Below are positions 43,197-51,830 of a stretch of 64,000 bases of DNA, in pieces. The number at the start of each line of letters is the position of its first letter. Within the stretch, counting starts at the first letter, position 1. This DNA is from an uncultured Albidovulum sp. (GTDB taxonomy: Bacteria > Pseudomonadota > Alphaproteobacteria > Rhodobacterales > Rhodobacteraceae). A model generated the notes under the pieces. That model had not been told where the DNA came from. It made no database searches and saw only the letters and a list, made by a program, of their open reading frames with translations. The stretch is taken from contig CAJYAD010000001.1 of assembly GCA_913064775.1 (NCBI GenBank), positions 186,001 through 250,000 on the forward strand, given 5' to 3'. Position numbers and translations under genes: made by a program.

Positions 43197-43870
43197 CCGG
43201 GGGCTTTCCCTCGCCCAACCACGGGCCGCGCCGCGACGGGTTGCGGCCCGAGCTGGTGGTGCTGCATTTCACCAACATGGCCAGCGCCGCGGCGGCGCGG
43301 GCGCGGCTGTGTGATCCGGTCGCCGAGGTCTCGGCCCATTGGCTGATCGATGAGGACGGCCAGGCCGAGCAACTGGTCGACGAGGCCTGCCGCGCCTGGC
43401 ACGCCGGCGTCGGCGCTTGGCGGGGGCGGGGGGATGTGAATTCCCGCTCGATCGGGGTCGAGCTGGCCAATTCCGGCGACCGACCCTTCCCCGAGGCGCA
43501 GATGCGCGCGTTGGAGGATCTGCTGCGCGGTATCCTGGCGCGCTGGGCGATCGCGCCCGAAGGCGTCATCGCGCATTCCGACATGGCGCCGGGGCGCAAG
43601 GTCGATCCCGGCCCGCGCTTCGATTGGCGCAGGCTTGCCCTGCAGGGGCTGTCGGTCTGGCCCGAAGGCGCGGGGCCGGCCGATCCTGCGGGCTTTCGGG
43701 CCGATGCGCTGGCCTTCGGCTACCCCGACGTGGCGCCCGAGCGGCTGCTGCATGCCTTTCGGTTACGGTTCCGCCCCTGGGCCCGGGGGGCGCTTGATGC
43801 GGGCGACGCGGGGCGGGCGCGCTGGCTGGCCGAACGCTATCCCGGCCCGGGTGTCGCGCAGGGCGCTTGA
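43187..43870 (+). CDS. N-acetylmuramoyl-L-alanine amidase (AmiD/Amidase_2 family)
   Basis: A 227-residue zinc amidase that cuts the bond between muramic acid and the stem peptide, probably in recycling. Zinc ligands are in [24 protein letters not shown] and the central AWHAG region, with the family context [12 protein letters not shown]-terminal putative peptidoglycan-binding stretch ([21 protein letters not shown]) follows. No signal peptide is evident, so it may be cytosolic like AmpD or start elsewhere. The ATG at 43187 lies within the end of gatA; GTG at 43190 is an alternative. Confidence 0.86.
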   Translation: MVVAGGFPSPNHGPRRDGLRPELVVLHFTNMASAAAARARLCDPVAEVSAHWLIDEDGQAEQLVDEACRAWHAGVGAWRGRGDVNSRSIGVELANSGDRPFPEAQMRALEDLLRGILARWAIAPEGVIAHSDMAPGRKVDPGPRFDWRRLALQGLSVWPEGAGPADPAGFRADALAFGYPDVAPERLLHAFRLRFRPWARGALDAGDAGRARWLAERYPGPGVAQGA

Positions 43871-43901
43871 CCGCCCCCCTGCCGCCGCCTAGAGGTGGCG
43901 C

Positions 43902-44296
43902 CGCGCGGATGGCCGGACGGCCGCGTGCCCCGAAAGGGGTGCGAGGAAAGTCCGGACTCCATGAGATGATGGTGCCGGGTAACGCCCGGCCGGGGAAACC
44001 CGAGGGAAAGCGCCACAGAGAAGAGACCGCCCTCGCTTGCGGGGGTAAGGGTGAAACGGTGGGGTAAGAGCCCACCGCGGGCCTGGCAACAGGAACGGCA
44101 CGGCAAGCCCCACCAGGAGCAATGCCGAATAGGGGCCCCACGCGGCATGATCCCCTCGGGGATATCACCGCAGGGACGTCTCAGCCCGGGGCCCGGGTTG
44201 GCAGCTAGAGCCTGTCGGTAACGGCAGGCGCAGAGGAATGGTCGTCGAGGGGGCGCGAGCCCCTGAACAAAATCCGGCTTACAGGCCATCCGCGCA
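43902..44296 (+). ncRNA. rnpB: RNase P RNA (bacterial class A)
   Basis: Catalytic RNA that trims tRNA 5' ends. Helix P1 is closed by GCGCGGATGGCC (43903-43914) pairing exactly with GGCCATCCGCGC (44284-44295). The universally conserved elements are visible in order: GAGGAAAGTCCGGACTCC, the ACAGAGAAGAGACCGCC region, GGTAAGGGTGAAACGGTGGGGTAAGAG, and near the 3' side GCAGAGGAATG with ACAAAATCCGGCTTACAG. About 395 nucleotides, a normal size. It sits between the amidase and rpmG genes. Confidence 0.96.
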
Positions 44297-44450
44297 AATT
44301 CCTCCCATATTCCGGCAGGGTAAGGGGGCATCAAATCCGGATCTTCAGCCGCCTTTGTGGTTGACTCCGGTCGGGGCATCGCTAAAAGGCGGGCTTCAAG
44401 GATTTCACGGGCGGCGCCAGGGGTGCATGCCCGGCGCAAGGAGAGCGACT

Positions 44451-44618
44451 ATGGCGAAGCCGACGACGATCAAGATCCGTCTGAACTCGACGGCGGGCAC
44501 CGGGCACTTCTACGTGACCAAGAAGAACGCCCGCACCATGACCGAAAAGATGTCGGTCAAGAAATACGACCCGGTCGTGCGTCAGCACGTCGAGTACAAG
44601 GAAGGCAAGATCAAGTAA
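44451..44618 (+). CDS. rpmG: 50S ribosomal protein L33
   Basis: A 55-residue ribosomal protein of the cysteine-free type. [41 protein letters not shown] and the end EYKEGKIK are all standard. AAGGAGAG lies before the ATG at 44451. A clean intrinsic terminator follows 26 bases after the stop codon, so it is probably transcribed alone or at the end of a short message. Confidence 0.98.
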   Translation: MAKPTTIKIRLNSTAGTGHFYVTKKNARTMTEKMSVKKYDPVVRQHVEYKEGKIK

Positions 44619-44643
44619 GATCTGCCATTCTGACACCGGATCG

Positions 44644-44668
44644 GGCCGCGCATTTGCGCGGCCTTTTT
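44644..44668 (+). terminator. Rho-independent terminator of rpmG
   Basis: Perfect 8-bp stem GGCCGCGC (44644-44651) with GCGCGGCC (44656-44663), loop ATTT, then TTTTT. It is the best-formed intrinsic terminator in the window. Confidence 0.9.
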
Positions 44669-44846
44669 CATTGCGCCACAGATGGAACCCGCCCGGCCCG
44701 GGCTGGGCGGCGCCTGCCCCGCGCCTGCGGTGCGCAGCGGGCGAAAGAAGACTGCGCGCGTCCGTTGGTTCTGGCGATCCCCGGCCCATCGGGGCTATGG
44801 ATGGCAAGGCCCCATCCGCGGGGGCCTGTTCGGGGGAGAAGACAGG

Positions 44847-45968
44847 ATGGCAGGACCGCTTGCAGGGCTGAAGGTGATCGAGATGACCGGCCTTGGCCCC
44901 TGTCCTCTGGCCGGGCAATTGCTGGCCGACATGGGCGCCGATGTGGTGGCGATCGACCGCAATGCCGGCCCGGCTGATCCCACCGATGTCAACCGGCGCG
45001 GCAAGCGCTCGGTGGTGCTGAACCTGAAATCCCCCGGCGGGCTGGACGCGGCGCGGGCGCTGGTCGCGCGGGCCGATGCGCTGATCGAGGGCTTCCGCCC
45101 CGGGGTGATGGAACGGCTGGGCCTTGGCCCCGACGAAGCGCTGGCGCTGAACCCGCGGCTGATCTACGGGCGGATGACCGGCTGGGGGCAGGCGGGGCCG
45201 CTGTCGCACAGCGCCGGGCACGATATCAACTACCTGTCGATCACCGGCGCGCTGCATGCGATCGGCACGCCGCAGACGCCGATCCCGCCGCTCAACCTGG
45301 CGGCCGATTTCGGCGGCGGGACGATGTTCCTGCTGTTCGGTCTGCTTGCGGCGCTGCATGAGCGTCAGGCATCGGGGCGTGGCCAGGTGATCGACGCGGC
45401 GATGTGCGAAGGCGTGCCGGCGATGATGGGGCTGATCCACCAATGGTACGCCCAGGGCGCCTGGACCACGGCGCGCGGCGACAACCTGCTGGATGGCGGC
45501 GCGCCCTTCTACCGCTGCTATGCCACCAGCGACGGGCGCCACATGTCGGTCGGCGCGCTAGAGCCGCAGTTCTTCGCCCAGCTGGTCTCGCTGCTGGGGG
45601 TCGCGGTCGACCCCGCCCGCCAATATGAGCGTGCCACCTGGCCGGCGATGGCGGCAAGCTTCGCCGCCGCTTTCGAAACCCGCACCCTGGACGAATGGAC
45701 CGAGGTCTTCGAGGGTTCGGACGCCTGCGTGGCCCCGGTCCTGACGTTTGAGGAAGCCGAGGCCCATCCCCACAACGCCGGACGCGGTAGTTTCTGCCGG
45801 GTGGGGGGCGTGCTGCAGGCCAGTCCCGCCCCGCGCCTCGGCCGCACCCCCGCCGCACCGCCCCGGGCCCCCGGCGCCCCCGGCGCGGACACCGAGGCCG
45901 TGCTGGCCGAGGCCGGGCTGGACCCCGCCCAGATCGCCGCATGGCGGGCCGAGGGCGCGCTGGGCTGA
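44847..45968 (+). CDS. Alpha-methylacyl-CoA racemase-type CoA transferase (CaiB/BaiF family)
   Basis: A 373-residue class III CoA transferase family protein. The catalytic residues of bacterial alpha-methylacyl-CoA racemases are all present: His in AGHDINYLS, Asp in AADFGGGTMFLLFG and Glu in VGALEPQFF. It would interconvert R and S 2-methylacyl-CoA esters so that branched acids can enter beta-oxidation. The C-terminal 50 residues are Pro/Ala-rich before a short helix, which is normal here. GGAGAAG lies upstream. It is single, with the NIPSNAP pseudogene convergent downstream. Confidence 0.9.
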   Translation: MAGPLAGLKVIEMTGLGPCPLAGQLLADMGADVVAIDRNAGPADPTDVNRRGKRSVVLNLKSPGGLDAARALVARADALIEGFRPGVMERLGLGPDEALALNPRLIYGRMTGWGQAGPLSHSAGHDINYLSITGALHAIGTPQTPIPPLNLAADFGGGTMFLLFGLLAALHERQASGRGQVIDAAMCEGVPAMMGLIHQWYAQGAWTTARGDNLLDGGAPFYRCYATSDGRHMSVGALEPQFFAQLVSLLGVAVDPARQYERATWPAMAASFAAAFETRTLDEWTEVFEGSDACVAPVLTFEEAEAHPHNAGRGSFCRVGGVLQASPAPRLGRTPAAPPRAPGAPGADTEAVLAEAGLDPAQIAAWRAEGALG

Positions 45969-46031
45969 CCCTCGGCCACTGTCCCGACATTGGGCGCGGC
46001 ATGGGGGCAGACGCGGCCCCCGCCGCAGGCC

Positions 46032-46343
46032 TCAGATCAGCGGCGAGAAAACCGCGGGCTTCAGCACCACACATTCCCGATGCGCCACAAGCGGCAGCAC
46101 CTTGGGCACAAAGGCCCGCCAATCTGGATCGGCGTCCAGTTTGGCGTTCTGGTCGCTGCGGTGGCCGTGATCCTTGTACGCCCAGAGGAAGGTGACCACG
46201 TCCAGCGCGCCGCAATCGCTGACCCAGCACCCGGCAAGCAAGGCGTGGCGGGTGATGATCTTCAGCCCCTCTTCCTCATACAGTTGCTAGAAATCGGGCG
46301 CCTTGCCAGGGTGGGTCTGGTAGGTTCGCTGTTCGTAGATCAT
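46032..46343 (-). pseudogene. NIPSNAP-family gene interrupted by an in-frame TAG at codon 19
   Basis: Reading the minus strand from the ATG at 46343 gives MIYEQRTYQTHPGKAPDF, then TAG (46287-46289), then QLYEEEGLKIITRHALLAGCWVSDCGALDVVTFLWAYKDHGHR without further stops to TGA at 46034-46032. The total of 103 codons is the normal length of a NIPSNAP dimeric alpha/beta-barrel protein, and both sides of the stop belong to the same domain and frame. One base change (for example TTG to TAG) would explain the interruption. Translation may restart downstream, but the first beta strand would be lost. A sequencing error cannot be excluded. Confidence 0.8.
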
Positions 46344-46440
46344 GCAGGCTGCTCCTGAATTGGCGGGGGGCAAGAGGTGCCGCACCCGGTGGGCTGACCG
46401 GAAGCTATGCGGAAATAGTAAGTGCTTGCAATATGTAAGT

Positions 46441-46452
46441 CGTCAGATGACG
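46441..46452. promoter_or_regulatory. Palindrome CGTCAGATGACG, probable TetR operator
   Basis: A 5-2-5 dyad in an AT-rich stretch between the NIPSNAP remnant and the tetR-type gene, followed by ATAATGG. The same palindrome with one central change occurs after the regulator gene at 47301. The position, about 140 bases upstream of the probable GTG start, fits autoregulation and control of the divergent NIPSNAP gene. Confidence 0.6.
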
Positions 46453-46591
46453 ATAATGGCGTTGGATAGGAAGGTTGCCGCTGTCGCGGGCGGTGCGTTA
46501 CCAATGGTGTACAATGTGCCGGGCCTGCAAGATCGGGCCTGGAAGATGGGCCCCACAAGATCGGGTCCCGAAGCGCAACGACGGAGCGCGC

Positions 46592-47296
46592 GTGAAAGCA
46601 AAGCCGGACGGGCAGCCCGACCCGGGGCAAGAGCGGGGGCAAGAGCGGCACGCCAAGACCGGGCGGCGTCGGACCGGCGGCGTCCGGCTGCCCTTCAACG
46701 AGCGGCGCGCGCAGATCCTAGAGGTCGCGGCCGAGTACTTTTCCGAGCATGGATTGACCGCGCAAACCCGCCAATTGGCGGACCGCTGCGGCATCTCGCA
46801 GCGGCTTCTCTACCGCTTCTTCCCGGCCAAGGAGGATCTGCTGCGCGAGGTCTACCGCAAGGAAATCATGGGTGGTTTCAAGGCGGTATGGTTCGTTTCT
46901 CTGCAAGATCGCTCGCGCCCGATGCAAGAGCGGCTGGAACGCTTCTATGCAGAATATCTGGCCTCGACGCTTACCCGCAAATGGCTGCGGCTGTTCGTGT
47001 ATGTCTCGCTGGACGAGACCAACATGGCGCCCGATTATATCGCGGCGTTCATCACCCAATTGCTTGAGGTGATCATGCGTGAAACGGCGGCGGAAAAGGG
47101 GGTGGACCTGCCCGACGCCCCGGAGTTGCTGTTGCAAATGGGCTGGTCGCTGCATGGCGCGATTTCGTATTACGCGATGCGTCAGCACCTTTACGGGGGC
47201 GGCAGCAGCCTGCCGGATTCGGTGGTGATCGGCTTGAATGTGCGGCTGTTCTTGTCGGGGTTCGAAGCCATGCTGGCCGCCGCGCAAGAGGGTTAG
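46592..47296 (+). CDS. TetR-family transcriptional regulator
   Basis: A 234-residue repressor. After a 30-residue basic, Gln/Gly-rich leader with a GQERGQER repeat comes a TetR DNA-binding domain: RRAQILEVAAEYFSEHGLTAQTRQLADRCGISQRLLYRFFPAKEDLLREVY (split here as one continuous domain of about 50 residues). The C-terminal ligand domain is helical and unassigned. The GTG at 46592 with GGAG upstream is preferred over an earlier in-frame ATG inside the promoter region. Flanking palindromes at 46441 and 47301 are likely its binding sites. Targets probably include the NIPSNAP gene and itself. Confidence 0.85.
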   Translation: MKAKPDGQPDPGQERGQERHAKTGRRRTGGVRLPFNERRAQILEVAAEYFSEHGLTAQTRQLADRCGISQRLLYRFFPAKEDLLREVYRKEIMGGFKAVWFVSLQDRSRPMQERLERFYAEYLASTLTRKWLRLFVYVSLDETNMAPDYIAAFITQLLEVIMRETAAEKGVDLPDAPELLLQMGWSLHGAISYYAMRQHLYGGGSSLPDSVVIGLNVRLFLSGFEAMLAAAQEG

Positions 47297-47300
47297 ACGT

Positions 47301-47312
47301 CGTCAGTTGACG
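47301..47312. promoter_or_regulatory. Second palindrome CGTCAGTTGACG after the TetR gene
   Basis: It matches the site at 46441 at 11 of 12 bases and shares flanking GT before and ATA after. It begins 4 bases past the TetR stop codon. Its place between two convergent genes is unusual for an operator. Confidence 0.55.
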
Positions 47313-47367
47313 ATATATGCTCTCAGCCAGAGAACGGCGCCGCGCAAAAGGCGTCGGGTGTCAGGCA

Positions 47368-48432
47368 TCAGGCGCCAAGCCGCCGGGCAACCTGTTCGGC
47401 CGCCGCCAGCGCGCCTTCCAGATAGCCGCCCATCTCGGGCGCGGTCTCGCTTGCGGCGAGGTGCAGGCGCCCCTCCCAAAGGTCCGACAGCGCGCGCGGC
47501 AGGCCATAGTCGGGATGGCCCGGGGGCGGGATCAGATCGACCTGCGTCGCGGTTTCGGGCAGGAAGGCCCAGTCCTGCAGGGCCGAGCCCAGGGGCGTCA
47601 GCGCCTCGGGACCGAAGAGGCGGGCAAGCTGGGCCAGCGCCAGCCGCGACAGGTCTTCGGCCCGGCCCGCGCGCTGGGGGGCGGGGATGCCGACAAAGCC
47701 GAAAAGCGCCGCGGGCGTGCCGTCGGCGCCCGAGGCGTCGTGGATCTCGGCCAGCGGGCCGAGGCGGCTCATGACGTCGCCCGACAGGCCCTTGTCGCGC
47801 CAGAAGGGCCGCGGGTAGAGCGCGGCGAACTTGGCCTGACCCGCCATCCATGTGGGGATCGCCAGAAGCGCCGCGTGCTGGGCGGAGGGCAGGGGCGGGG
47901 TGATTTCCAGCGCCGCCACCAGCCGTGGCGGCAGGGCCAGGACGATCTGTGCCACCTGCCATGTCTTGCCGGTGGCCAGGTGCAGCGCGCCCGCCTGGGT
48001 GATCCCGGCGACCGGCGCGGACAGATGCAGCCGCGCGGCGGGCAGGGTGGCGGCCAGCGCCCGCACCAGCGCCACCATGCCGCCCGCGACGCGCAACGAG
48101 CCTTCCATCGAGGCACAGCCGGCGCCGCGCAAGATCCGGCCATCGGCCTCTTCCAGGCAAATCTCGCCCTGCGCGTATTGGTCGAAGACCCGCAGCCCCA
48201 GGGCCCGGGTCAGCGCGGCCATGCGCGGCTGGCCGGGCCAGAACCACGACGGCCCCAGATCGACGGCACCGGGGGCGCCGTCATGCCCTTCAAGCGCGGC
48301 GATGCGTCCGCCCAGACGCGGCCTTGCCTCGAAAAGCTGGAAATCGCGGCCAGCCCGGTGCAGGTGATGCGCCAGCGCCAGCCCCGCAAGGCCGCCGCCG
48401 ATGATGGCGATGTCCGTGGTCTGTGCGCTCAT
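47368..48432 (-). CDS. Flavin-containing amine oxidase family protein
   Basis: A 354-residue FAD enzyme, shorter than typical monoamine oxidases (about 450). The nucleotide-binding start DIAIIGGGLAGLALAHHLHRAGRDFQLFEARPRLGGRI and the second motif VDLGPSWFWPGQPRMAAL are clear. The end GRLHLAASETAPEMGGYLEGALAAAEQVARRL carries the family ETA motif that contacts FAD. A cysteine for covalent FAD attachment is not obvious. It starts 21 bases after the MFS transporter on the same strand, so the two are probably co-transcribed. Substrate unknown. Confidence 0.83.
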   Translation of the reverse strand: MSAQTTDIAIIGGGLAGLALAHHLHRAGRDFQLFEARPRLGGRIAALEGHDGAPGAVDLGPSWFWPGQPRMAALTRALGLRVFDQYAQGEICLEEADGRILRGAGCASMEGSLRVAGGMVALVRALAATLPAARLHLSAPVAGITQAGALHLATGKTWQVAQIVLALPPRLVAALEITPPLPSAQHAALLAIPTWMAGQAKFAALYPRPFWRDKGLSGDVMSRLGPLAEIHDASGADGTPAALFGFVGIPAPQRAGRAEDLSRLALAQLARLFGPEALTPLGSALQDWAFLPETATQVDLIPPPGHPDYGLPRALSDLWEGRLHLAASETAPEMGGYLEGALAAAEQVARRLGA

Positions 48433-48453
48433 CTTGTGCTCATCTTGCGGGCC

Positions 48454-49671
48454 TCATGCCAGGCGTCGGCGCAGGCGGATCAGCGCCAGGATCGCGAGGC
48501 CCGCGAAACCCGCGCCAGCGAGGAAGGTTGAGGCCGCGCCGTGGTCCTGCCACAGCGCCCCGGCCAGCACGCTGGCCGCCAGCAGCGCAATCCCGGTGAT
48601 CAGGTTGAACATGCCGAAGGCGGTGCCGCGCAGCTCTGCCGGGACGGTCTCGGACACCAGTGCCGACAACAGGCCCTGCGTCAGCCCCATATGCAGCCCC
48701 CAAAGTGCGACGCCGGCGCTTAGCCCCGCAAGCGTCGGCACCAGCGCCAGCAACAGATCGGCCACGATCAGCGCAACGAGACCGGTCAGCAGCAGGCCCA
48801 GCCGGCCGATCCGGTCCGACAGCACCCCGGCAGGCCAGGCCGAGGCCGCATAGACCGCGTTCATGCCCACCAGCACCAGTGGCACCAGCATGATCTGCAG
48901 GCCGCTGTCCTCGGCCCGCAGGATCAGGAAGGCCTCGCTGAAGCGCGCCAGGGTGAACAGCGCGCCCACCGCCACCACGGCCCAGTAGCGGCGGCCCAGC
49001 AGGCGCAGCTCGGCCCGCGACAGGGGGCTTTTGATGCGGCGCAGGCCGGGGCGGCGCGGCGGCTCTTTCACCGCGACCAGCAGCAGCACGACGGCCAGCA
49101 GCGCGGGCGGTACGGCGCCCCAGAAGACCAGGCGGAAATTGTCGGACAGCGCCCACATCAGCGCGATCGCCGTCAGCGGCCCCAGAAAGGCCCCCACGGT
49201 ATCGAGCGACTGGCGCAACCCGAAGGCCGCGCCGCGCCGGCCCTCGGGGGCAAGGTCCGACACCAGCGCATCGCGCGGCGCGCCGCGGATGCCCTTGCCG
49301 ACGCGGTCGACGAAGCGCGCGCCGATCAGCCAGCCGATCGAGGGGGCAAGCGGAAACACCGGCTTGGTCAGTGCCGCCAGCCCATAGCCCAGGGCGGCCA
49401 GTTCCTTGCGTCGGCCGATCCGGTCCGAGAGCGCGCCCGAGAACACCTTGGTGATCGCGGCGGTGGCCTCGGCGATGCCCTCGATCACGCCGACGGTCAG
49501 GGCGGTCGCGCCGAGGCCAAGGGTCAGGTAGATCGGCAAAATGGCGTGGATCATCTCCGACGACATGTCCATCAGCATCGAGACGATGCCGAGGACCCAG
49601 ATGCCCGCAGGCAGCCCGCGTCTGGCGGCAGGGGCCAGGACTGGGGCCGGGACCGGGGGCGTCTGCGTCAT
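48454..49671 (-). CDS. Major facilitator superfamily transporter
   Basis: A 405-residue inner-membrane transporter with about twelve hydrophobic segments. The MFS loop motif GALSDRIGRRKELAALGYG follows helix 2, with a second copy GVLSDRIGRLGLLLTG in the C-terminal half. The DRVGKGIRGAPRDALVSDL stretch is typical of a drug/sugar-efflux-like MFS subgroup common in Proteobacteria. First gene of a probable operon with the amine oxidase. Substrate not assignable. Confidence 0.88.
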   Translation of the reverse strand: MTQTPPVPAPVLAPAARRGLPAGIWVLGIVSMLMDMSSEMIHAILPIYLTLGLGATALTVGVIEGIAEATAAITKVFSGALSDRIGRRKELAALGYGLAALTKPVFPLAPSIGWLIGARFVDRVGKGIRGAPRDALVSDLAPEGRRGAAFGLRQSLDTVGAFLGPLTAIALMWALSDNFRLVFWGAVPPALLAVVLLLVAVKEPPRRPGLRRIKSPLSRAELRLLGRRYWAVVAVGALFTLARFSEAFLILRAEDSGLQIMLVPLVLVGMNAVYAASAWPAGVLSDRIGRLGLLLTGLVALIVADLLLALVPTLAGLSAGVALWGLHMGLTQGLLSALVSETVPAELRGTAFGMFNLITGIALLAASVLAGALWQDHGAASTFLAGAGFAGLAILALIRLRRRLA

Positions 49672-49813
49672 GATCCGTCATCCGTGGCGTACCGGCGCCG
49701 CGCCGGCCCGGCCCGTGATACACAGCGCGTGCGGGCCGGGCAATGCGGTGGCGACTGGCCCCCGCGACTGGCCCGGCGTCAGGGCCAGAGGGCAGCGTCA
49801 GGGGGGGGAGGCT

Positions 49814-50842
49814 TCAGGCGGTGCGGGCCTCGGCAAAGGACAGAAGCTTGCGGCTGCTTTCGTCCCACAGATGCAGCCGCGCGCAGTGGAAGCTTTCGCG
49901 CAGCGTCAGGCGCTGGGCGCGATCCAGTGCCGGGTGATCGCGCAGCACCTCGGTTAGCCGGTAGAAGGGGATGCGGCTGTAAAGGTGGTGGACGTGATGG
50001 ATGCCGATATTGCCCGAGAACCACTTCAGCACCGGCGGCAGCACATAGTGCGAACTACCGTGCAAGGCCGCGTCATGGATCTGCCAGTCGGGCTCGCGGT
50101 TCCAGTGGGCGTCCTCGAACTGGTGCTGGACGTAGAACAGCCAGACGCCGGCAGAGGCGCCGACCAGCGTCATCGGCAGGATCAGGAACAGCACCGGCAA
50201 TCCCGCGGACAGATAGATGCCCGCGCCCACAAGTGCGGCGATGCCAAGGTTGGTCGCCATCGCGCTGATCCAGTATCTACGCCCCGACCGCATCAGCCCA
50301 AGGGGCACGCGGTTCTGCACGAAGAACAGCCAGGCCGGGGCCAGGCCGAACAGGAAGAACGGGTTGCGGTAGATGCGATAGACCAGCCGCTTGCGGCGCG
50401 GCGCCGCGCGGTATTCCGCCAGGGTCTGAACCGGCAGGTCGCCGATCCCGCGCCGGTCGAGATTGCCGGTAGAGGCATGATGGATCGCATGGGTCTGGCG
50501 CCACACGTCATAGGGCGTCAGCGTCAGCACCCCCAGCAGGCGGCCGGTCCAGTCGTTCAGCTTGCGGTTGCGGAAGAAGGCGTTGTGGCCGCAATCATGC
50601 TGGATGATGAACAGCCGCACCAGAAAGGCACCGTTCACCGCCGAGATCGCCCCGGCAAGCAGGTAGCTTATCGACAGCGCCCACCAGGCAAGGCCGATCA
50701 GCGCGGCAAAGGGGATCAGCGTCAGCGCCAGTTCCGCGATGCTGCGGGGGTGCGAGGGCTCGCGGTACTTCGCCAGCACGCGGACCCAGTATTTTCCGCT
50801 TTGCTCGCTGGTCTCGTCAGCCACGTCGGGCGCGTTCGTCAT
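49814..50842 (-). CDS. Membrane fatty acid desaturase
   Basis: A 342-residue integral membrane di-iron desaturase with the three histidine boxes HDCGHNAFF, HAIHHASTG and HHVHHLYSRIP. At least four membrane segments flank them. The box spacing and FRNRKLNDWTGRLLGVLTLTPYDVWR fit acyl-lipid delta-9/omega-6-type desaturases. It would introduce a double bond into membrane lipids and help cold adaptation. AAAGGA precedes the ATG. A cold-shock gene lies 430 bases away on the other strand. Confidence 0.88.
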   Translation of the reverse strand: MTNAPDVADETSEQSGKYWVRVLAKYREPSHPRSIAELALTLIPFAALIGLAWWALSISYLLAGAISAVNGAFLVRLFIIQHDCGHNAFFRNRKLNDWTGRLLGVLTLTPYDVWRQTHAIHHASTGNLDRRGIGDLPVQTLAEYRAAPRRKRLVYRIYRNPFFLFGLAPAWLFFVQNRVPLGLMRSGRRYWISAMATNLGIAALVGAGIYLSAGLPVLFLILPMTLVGASAGVWLFYVQHQFEDAHWNREPDWQIHDAALHGSSHYVLPPVLKWFSGNIGIHHVHHLYSRIPFYRLTEVLRDHPALDRAQRLTLRESFHCARLHLWDESSRKLLSFAEARTA

Positions 50843-51274
50843 GTATGTGATCCTTTCGCGCCGTGATCAGCGCGCCTTGCGGCCGGTGCCGCGATCCTTG
50901 GTTATGCCGGACCGTCGGGTCTTGGCGCGTACTGCCCGGGTCGGGGTGCCACTCCTGCGGGTAACACGTCTCCGGTACCAGCGACACGGTGCGCGTGACC
51001 TGCGGAAACCTGGCAAAGACCGTGACAGGTCGTGGGCCTGGGCGCAAGCGCGACATATTGCTCGCGCCCCCCTTCGCGGGCCTCCCGCAGACCCTTCCGC
51101 CGGGGTTATTCCATTGAGGTTTCGTGAATAAATCTTGACTTTTCGCCTGCCGAGGCAGATGCGTCGAAGGCAATCTGATTTTCTATGTTCTGTTCCCTCG
51201 CGGCCAGCCATCGTCAATGAGCTGCCAGGCTGCTGCATTTTGTGGGCGGCGAGAATCACGAGAGGAACATCACG
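50843..51274. promoter_or_regulatory. Intergenic region between desaturase and cold-shock gene
   Basis: About 430 bases with no coding signal. The desaturase promoter should lie at the left end. The right 160 bases are more AT-rich, contain a TTGACT hexamer near 51135, and probably hold the promoter and the long 5' leader typical of cold-shock genes. No riboswitch or RNA family was recognised. Confidence 0.4.
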
Positions 51275-51481
51275 ATGGCCAGTGGCACCGTGAAATGGTT
51301 CAATTCCGCCAAAGGTTTCGGCTTTATCGCCCCGGCTCATGGCAACAAGGACATCTTCCTGCATGTTTCGGCCGTCGAGCGCGCCGGCCTGCGTGAGATC
51401 AAGGATGGTCAAGCCGTCCACTTCGACATCGAGACCGGACGTGACGGCCGTGAATCGGCTGCCAATCTGGTCCTCGCCTAA
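51275..51481 (+). CDS. Cold-shock domain protein (CspA family)
   Basis: A 68-residue single-domain nucleic acid-binding protein. RNA-binding motifs KGFGFI and DIFLHV are present in MASGTVKWFNSAKGFGFI and NKDIFLHVSAVERAG. It would melt RNA structure during cold or growth transitions. The ribosome site AGAGGAA lies before the ATG at 51275. The long AT-rich leader upstream is consistent with thermal control of translation. Confidence 0.96.
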   Translation: MASGTVKWFNSAKGFGFIAPAHGNKDIFLHVSAVERAGLREIKDGQAVHFDIETGRDGRESAANLVLA

Positions 51482-51556
51482 GAACCCGGATGGCGCGGGG
51501 GCGCTCGCGTCCCTGCGTTCTGGCCCATATCTCAGCAGGAGCCAAAGGACGCCATC

Positions 51557-51769
51557 TTGTCGAAGGACCGCAAGACCCGAGACCCTTTCGCGCCCGACCT
51601 GGCCAAACGCCTTGCGCCCTATGATCGGACAAGCGCGGCCTCGCGCATGATAACCGACAGCGAAACCGAGCTTCGCGCCGAAAAAACCGCAAGGTTGCGC
51701 GCGATCCGGCTGGGCGAAGACTACCCGGGCGCACCACAGGCAGACATTCCCTCCAACGAAAAGATCTGA
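51557..51769 (+). CDS. Small hypothetical protein
   Basis: A 70-residue, highly charged, probably cytosolic protein read from a TTG start with AAGGA eight bases upstream. MSKDRKTRDPFAPDLAKRL and the helical SETELRAEKTARLRAIRL are the recognisable parts. No membrane segment, cysteine or known domain is seen. It lies 75 bases after the cold-shock gene on the same strand and could share its transcript. I do not recognise a family. Confidence 0.55.
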   Translation: MSKDRKTRDPFAPDLAKRLAPYDRTSAASRMITDSETELRAEKTARLRAIRLGEDYPGAPQADIPSNEKI

Positions 51770-51830
51770 AACCCGCGCCCTCAGTGGCGTAGGCGGGCAG
51801 CAACCACGTCAGGGGCCCTCGGGGGCCCCC

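Noticed and set aside
51100-51274. A defined sigma70 promoter for the cold-shock gene
   Set aside because: A TTGACT hexamer is present, but no convincing -10 box lies at 16-18 bases, so only a general promoter/leader region is annotated.
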